Shown one piece after another: positions 58,791-64,000 of a stretch of 64,000 bases of DNA. The notes below the pieces were generated by a model that was not told where the DNA came from, ran no database searches, and was given only the letters and a program-made list of their open reading frames with translations. Origin of the DNA: Chelonoidis abingdonii (lineage: Eukaryota > Chordata > Testudines > Testudinidae); NCBI RefSeq assembly GCF_003597395.2, contig NC_133770.1, positions 18,899,029-18,963,028 on the forward strand, in the 5' to 3' direction. Position 1 is the stretch's first letter. The number at the start of each line of letters is the position of its first letter. Both the position numbers and the translations under genes were made by a program.

Positions 58791-60120
58791 GGTGTGTCTG
58801 CAGTCTTTAAACTGTCCTGCTATTGGGTCATGCCCCCAAGCCTCCCCTGCTGGAGGCACTGGTTTCACCATCTCAATCGTTTTGGTCCCAGCTCTCCAGC
58901 TGGGACTCTTAACAGTTCAGTTCCCCTTCCAGAGATTTATCACTGTCCAAGAGGAGGCCAGTTCCCCAGTAACCACCTATGGGGGACCCACTAATCCAGG
59001 TCCCAGCCCAGGGACCCTACAAATAGCAGCCACATGCCACCATCTCCCTTTCACTGCACTGCTTTCAGTTCCCTGGGCCACTTCCCTGCAGCCTCAACTT
59101 TCACCAAAGCTTCACCCTTACCTGAGGGCTCATGTAAATTCAGGCCCAGCAGCCAGCCAGGAGCTCTCCCTTGCTGCCCCATTCCCTGCCATCACTGATC
59201 TGTCCATGGTGCTGAAATTCCCTTACCAACCAGGAGCACCAGCTACATTTCTCTAGTTCAGTGGTCCCCAACCTTTTTGTGGCCAGTAGCACATTCATGT
59301 TTTCAGAAGAGTGTGGCGGATGCCAACAATTTTTCAAGGCTTATTTTGTATTTGTACATTAAATAATATGAAAAACATCATTTAATATTTTTCCCACTCT
59401 GGGTTGAAATAATACATACGTTGTCTCTTATTTGAACTGCTCATTTTGGAGCAAAATGTTAAAAAAATAATACATTTCAAAGCATAAGAAAACAGCAGTA
59501 TCAGTGCAGGAAGAATACTCACATACAGGGCTGGCTCCAGGCACCAGTGGAGCAAGCAGGTGCCTATGTCAGCACATGCTGCAGGGCAGCATTCGATCCC
59601 TTCTGCAGAGGCGGAGCGTTTTTTGTTGTGTTTTTTTTTTTTGGTGGCAATTCTGGGCAGTGCAGGGAGAAGCCTGAGAGAAGCTGCGCAACCTGCAACC
59701 CTGGAGTACTCTGTCCCCAGCAGACGGGGGGCTCTGGCATCCCTCCCCTGCTGGGCACTAGGTGGGCCTCGCGCCTGCCGGGGACAGAGAGCACCGGCAC
59801 CCACAACCCTGGAGTTCTCTGTTCCTGGCAACTGCAGGGCCACGGCATCTTTCCCCTGCTGTGCACTAGGTGGGCACACATAAATGCCCCGGCGGGCAAC
59901 ATGGCGCCTGCGGGCACCGCGTTGGGGACCACTGCTCTAGTTCCAGCAAGGTACCAGCTTGTTGCTGGAGTTCCAGGGGCTTTTGCATGGCCCTATTGGG
60001 CTATGATTGCCTCTCTGTCTGTCTGTTTCCTCTGCAGCCCCTCTAGACTCCTCTATTGTTCCTTTCCTGGGATAAGCCTCTCCAGCAAGGGGCCTAGTTC
60101 ACCTGAACAAAGGGAAGAAC
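58791..60120. mobile_element. Probable LTR-derived repeat carrying a hAT insertion
   Basis: 58850-59258 and 59935-60120 form one C-rich sequence ('ctctccagctgggactctta', 'cccagcccagggaccctaca' ... 'cctttcctgggataagcctc') that I recall as a common turtle repeat, probably LTR. The 154-codon open frame in it is low-complexity and not a gene. LTR termini were not resolved. Confidence 0.4.
59259..59934. mobile_element. Composite hAT element, perfect 8-bp duplication
   Basis: 676 bp with ends 'cagtggtccccaacc' and 'gcgttggggaccactg', flanked by identical ctctagtt (59251-59258 and 59935-59942). The right end is nearly the same as that of 52123-52445. At 59526 'cagggctggctccaggcacc' is the start of a second hAT family (compare 28811), without a matching right end, so two elements appear fused. 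In the right part an approximately 100-bp unit occurs twice (from about 59694 and about 59801). Confidence 0.87.
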
Positions 60121-60519
60121 TTAGGTACGCTTATTAGCATGCTTGCAGCTTCATTTTTACTTTTACTATGTTTTCTCTGTAATGATTTCTATCTTAAGAA
60201 TAGGCTTGCACAGGAATTGCTGCATGGTACTATGACGGGGTTTACAGACCTCACACTAAACCAGGACAAGGCATAGAACGGTATTGGGGAAAGGTTGCCT
60301 CCCCTCAGTAGGTGCAGGGCATACTCCAGGTGGAAAGATAGTTTTTTAAATGGGTATTGGCAGCTCAAGGGAGCAGACAGCAGGAGGTGCTAGTGTGAAA
60401 GAACCCCTGCGATGCTGCGTCCTGGCTCAAGGGAATGCTCAGATGGTGAGCTCCCCCATGACATCTCTTATCTAAAGTTTACTATTGCCATATTAGCTTT
60501 CGGTGCCCTTTCCTCTCCT

Positions 60520-61480
60520 GAGACTATTGAACTTAATGATATCAAGGTCTTTATTACTTAATGGCTATTTTTGATTTATTTAGTAGCTTCTCTTCTGTGT
60601 TCTGAACCTAGCCATTCCAAGCAGCAGTCATTTAAGATATCAAGAAACCGCTTTTTTATCTGTCCCAATGTGATATTTGATCAGTGTATATGTGGGTAAT
60701 TAAAGTCTCCCATTATTACCATTTTATTGGACTTTGTTGTCTTTGATCTCTCTGAAAGAAGTGTCCTTTTTCTTGATCTGGAGGTTGACAGCATAATCCT
60801 ATCAATATATTTGTGTGCTTATGACTGGGGATTTTAAAATGCAATTTTGTTGACTCAGAATTCTGGTGACATGAGATTATGTGGAATTATTTAGGTATAA
60901 TATTGCTCACTGCTTTCTCACCTAATCTGTCTTTCCTATATATTTTATAGCCAAATATCACACTATCCCATTGTCTTTCTTTGTTATTCCACTGCGTTTA
61001 ATGCTTATTATGTCAAGGGATTCTTCCCTTGTAAGATTGTAGTTCACTCGTTTTTGCTTTCAGAGTTCTTGCATTGGCATGCAGACATATTGAACCAGAT
61101 CCTGAGCTGATATAATTTGGCATAGCTTCACTGATGCCAATGGAGCTATACCAGTTTCACCTGCTCAGGATCTGGCCCTCATAGTTTATATTTTTCACAT
61201 GTGCTTATTTTTATTTAACTCCTCTGTCTGACATCCTGTTAATTTATCAGAATAAATCATGTATAATTAGGTCAAATTATACCTTATACAAGCATTACTT
61301 TGCATTTGCCAACACTAAAATGTATTTGCTACCATGCTGCCAATTCACCTGATTTAGTCAGACCTATCTAAAGTTTCTCATAGTGTGTTCTAATTCTGGC
61401 TAATCTAAATAACTTTGTGTCACCTGCAGATTTTACCACCTCATAGAACATGCCATGACCTAAAACACTGATAAATATAG
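60520..61480 (-). mobile_element. Degraded CR1-like LINE
   Basis: 'attaaagtctcccattatta' (60701) and 'acctgcagattttaccacct' with 'cataga' (about 61422-61446) resemble parts of CR1 elements in reverse orientation. Heavily diverged, no open frame. Confidence 0.4.
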
Positions 61481-61482
61481 AG

Positions 61483-61700
61483 TAACTCCTCGCTTGATGA
61501 TGTTGTTCTGTTCCTGAAAAATGCGACTTTAAGCGAAATGATGTTAAGCGAATCCAATTTCCTCATAAGAATTAATGTAAATGGGAGGGTTAGGTTTCAG
61601 GGAAAATTATTTTGCCAGACAAAAGACTAATATATATATTATTATATATATTAGTCTTTTGTCTGGCGAAGAAGAATTTCCCTGGAACCTACCCCTATAT
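61483..61700. mobile_element. TA-rich MITE with long palindrome
   Basis: Left end 'agtaactcctcgcttgatga' then 'cgactttaagcgaaatgatg' resembles pogo/Tigger-like MITEs. 61587-61694 is an almost perfect palindrome with arms of about 53 bases. Arm words are ggttaggttt, 'ccagacaaaagactaatata' and their inverted partners, meeting at an AT-only centre. The right terminus is not resolved. Confidence 0.6.
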
Positions 61701-63339
61701 TGAGACAGGGTCAGGCCAGGTGGGTACAGGAGAGTGACAGAAGGTAGATACATTAGCCCCAGACTAATCCGGTTCCTTTTTCCTGAGTTAGATATGGGGA
61801 GCAGCCTTTCCCCAATACTGAATATAATGAAAGCTTTGGGAGGGGGCTTCTACAACAGCCATGCCTGACTCACCAAAAAGAATTTGGATTAGAAAATGGC
61901 CTAGAAAGCTAATCATACTTTTCTGTTCATACTTTTATAGCTGTAAGGCAGCTTCACTGGCCACAGGGTGTTTCCGTATCAACAGGCAGTAATGGGAGGC
62001 ACACAGAAATGATAGGAGAAAGGCTAAAGTTATGCAGACTGGGTCAAGGCAGAGTCCAAGGGTCCACATGATGCACAAGCTGGGTACCGTGGGCTGGTGC
62101 CACAGGGTTAGGATCAGGAGGAAAGCTGCTTCCTTGGCTAGCTGGAGCAGGATGCTTAGCAGGAAGCAGCACAACAATGTGCTATCCCCCCAGCAGCTAT
62201 TGGTAGAGGGTGTGACCTGTGTATTCAGGGCTCTGACTCTCACTGATGAGGAATCCAGCTGAGAGGGGGGGCATGCAGCAGCAGGGAAAGGAAAGTATGA
62301 CTCCTCATATGTGCTAAGTAATTTCAATCTACTTCAAATTCCTCCACAAAGTCCCTTCCTTCACAAGCTTTGCACCACTAATCTTACCTCTGCCACAGCC
62401 TGCTCCCACTGTGGTACTTGACTACTAACAAAAAGAAATGTTATAGCTAAGAATTATCTGAAACAAAACAAATGTGATTTGATTTCCTAAAAAAACCCAG
62501 ACTCTTCCATGACCCTGATACCTTTCCCATTGTCTGCTGTTGTCTTTTCACACCCATTTTCTACCCTCTGTGCACCACAGCCTCTTTTATTTGTTCACTC
62601 TCTTGAATTTAGGATATAGGTCCTTAGTGCAGGGATCTTATCATCTTTCATGTTTGAAAACTACCATGTACACAAATGTGCTGCACAATGGGTGCACTTT
62701 AAAAGGTCATTCTGGTTTTAGAAATATTACTAGTTATGGCATTTATTCTCTATTTAAAATGGAAGATCTTCAGTTCTAGTGAATAACCTCAAGAGCAGGG
62801 AATAAATTCTTTAAGTTTCTCCACCCTATAAATAATGAGTAATAATCGACCACTCTATTTTAGGTTCAAAAAAGAGATATAGTTTGTATTAAATAAACAC
62901 CCTGCTTATACTCTATCAGGGGATGTTATGGATTGTTTTTGGTAGCACCTACAAAGTGCTAGTTGCTTTCTAAACATAAAAGAAAACCCATTCCCTGCTC
63001 TGGAAGGCTTACAAGCTGAAAAAGAGCAATTCAGCCTGCTGTCCCTTGCTGTGTGCATCTAACAGGATATTATTTTCTACCGCTCACGGCAGTTGATTTC
63101 CACTCCCAAGTGCCTTTCCCACGATAGGCTGGTTTCTTAGTAGTTTGCCTGGCCGTGTTCCTCTCTTTGGAATGCTGCCTCATCCTGGTGTGGAGGTAAA
63201 GGTCTGCTTCGTCACTTGTCAGAATGATCCAGTTCTGTTTCATCTTAAAATCTGCTTTCTCACATTTTGTCAAGACAGTGCCTTCTCTGAAGGAATTATA
63301 AACTATTGTTTTATAGTATTATGTTTATTTTCTGGTAAA
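61701..63339. other. Unassigned intronic DNA
   Basis: No exon or repeat named. The open frame at 61935-62327 (minus) is leucine-rich but unlike any family known to me and has no supporting context. Confidence 0.4.
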
Positions 63340-63420
63340 ACAGAGGATGTGCCTGGTGCTGTATAAGACACAAATAGAGCTCTTGTCCCCAAAGAGTTCA
63401 CAATCTAAGGCTTTGGTCCA
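63340..63420 (+). repeat. L3/CR1-like fragment
   Basis: 'ctggtgctgtataagacaca' then 'tcttgtccccaaagagttca' then 'caatctaa' match the conserved old LINE 3' end found at 11430 and 18040. Confidence 0.6.
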
Positions 63421-63586
63421 ACACAGATTCAAGCATACGCTTAACCTTAGGACACAAATAGTCCCCGGTTCAGTGGGACTGCTCACATGCTTAAAGTGAA
63501 GCAAATGCATAAGCCTCTGCACTACTGCAGGGAGACACAAGATAAGATCAGATGCACTGGGAGGTGTGGAGTAAGGCATTAACTTA

Positions 63587-64000
63587 GGCCTGGTCTACAC
63601 TATGCATTTAAACTGAATTTAGCAGCGTTAAACCAATTTAACCCTGCACCTGTCTACACAACGAGGCCCTTTATATCGATATAAAGGGCTCTTTAAACTG
63701 ATTTCTGTACTCCTCCCCGACGAGAGGAGTAGCGCTGAAATCGGTACTGCCATGTCGGATTTGGGTTAGTGTGGGCACAAATCGACGGTATTGGCCTCCG
63801 GGCGGTATCCCACAGAGCACCACTGTGACCGCTCTAGAAAGCAATCTGAACTCGGATGCACTGGCCACGTAGACAGAAAAAGCCCCGCGAACTTTTGAAT
63901 TTCGTTTCCTGTTTGCCCAGCGTGGAGCTCTGATCAGCAAGGGTGGCGATGCAGTCTCAAATCCAAAAAGAGCTCCAGCATGGACCGTATGGGAGATACT
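63587..64000 (+). mobile_element. Harbinger transposon, left part (cut by window)
   Basis: Starts 'ggcctggtctacactatgca' after a TTA trinucleotide (63584-63586), the expected target site. It aligns with 35601-36028 throughout, including the 'ctttatatcgatataaag' palindrome. At the right edge, after 'agctccagcatggac', it continues 'cgtatgggagatact', unlike the copy at 35601. This is where the Myb/SANT-like gene of the family should begin, so this copy may be more complete. Confidence 0.87.

Larger units (their letters stand above)
4582..64000 (+). other. Inferred DPP6 intron 1 (5' part)
   Basis: The consensus donor at 4582 opens an intron, and no acceptor plus exon encoding the expected common transmembrane segment (beginning near a GSNPPQRNWKG-type sequence) was found to the right. 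DPP6 has one of the largest vertebrate gene spans, with a huge first intron, so a repeat-filled stretch of this size fits. This is inference from the exon, not a direct observation. Confidence 0.55.

Noticed and set aside
58792..59256. 154-codon frame
   Set aside because: Low-complexity translation of a C-rich repeat that is probably LTR-derived. No domain, and it is interrupted by a hAT insertion just downstream.
61935..62327. 130-codon leucine-rich frame on the minus strand, possibly membrane-like
   Set aside because: No start context, splice signals or family similarity. Hydrophobic frames arise easily on the complement of A-rich DNA.
1..64000. CRISPR arrays, operons, ribosome binding sites, bacterial terminators
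   Set aside because: The sequence is clearly vertebrate nuclear DNA. No regularly spaced repeat arrays are present, and these feature types do not apply.

Overview
The window reads as vertebrate nuclear DNA, most likely from a turtle. It has no bacterial-type gene layout and no long conserved open frames. It is built of CR1 LINE fragments, MIR and L3-like relics, Harbinger, hAT and TA-flanked MITEs, solo LTRs, Penelope-like tails and one DIRS retrotransposon. Several of these families, with these sequences, are ones I associate with chelonian genomes. Species cannot be told from the sequence alone.

The only host-gene feature I can support is near the left end. A CpG-rich block at about 3650-4650 contains a 20-codon coding first exon (4522-4581) that ends exactly at a consensus splice donor. 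The peptide starts MNQTA, has 20 residues and ends in phase 0. That is the layout of the alternative 'a' N-terminus of the Kv4 auxiliary subunits DPP6 and DPP10, and the residues favour DPP6. If so, the 59.4 kb to the right is the start of the very large DPP6 intron 1, on the + strand. I saw no other host exon.

The rest is a mosaic of mobile elements. 18119-24450 is a nearly full-length, frame-broken DIRS-type retrotransposon. It has inverted terminal repeats, an internal complementary region, reverse transcriptase and RNase H remnants, and tyrosine-recombinase remnants. 35601-39834 is a Harbinger transposon with a 3-bp target duplication. Its transposase segment appears twice in tandem, and the assembly gap (39080-39572) starts at the same base where the second copy began, so an assembly artefact is likely. 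A second Harbinger copy starts at 63587 and runs off the window. Three solo LTRs lie at 34883-35137, 48562-49520 and 56192-56728, all on the minus strand, each with TG...CA ends and a short target duplication. Eight hAT-type elements carry 8-bp duplications, several of them exact. CR1 pieces occur at 1860, 16892, 35186, 40340, 53902 and about 60520.

Smaller items of interest are hammerhead-ribozyme-like cores in Penelope-type tails (26142-26233 and 57885-57985), a 108-bp near-perfect palindrome inside a TA-rich MITE (61587-61694), and a pair of direct 164-bp repeats on either side of the DIRS element. No self-contained new biological system was found. Assignments to named turtle repeat families rest on recall, not on a database search.
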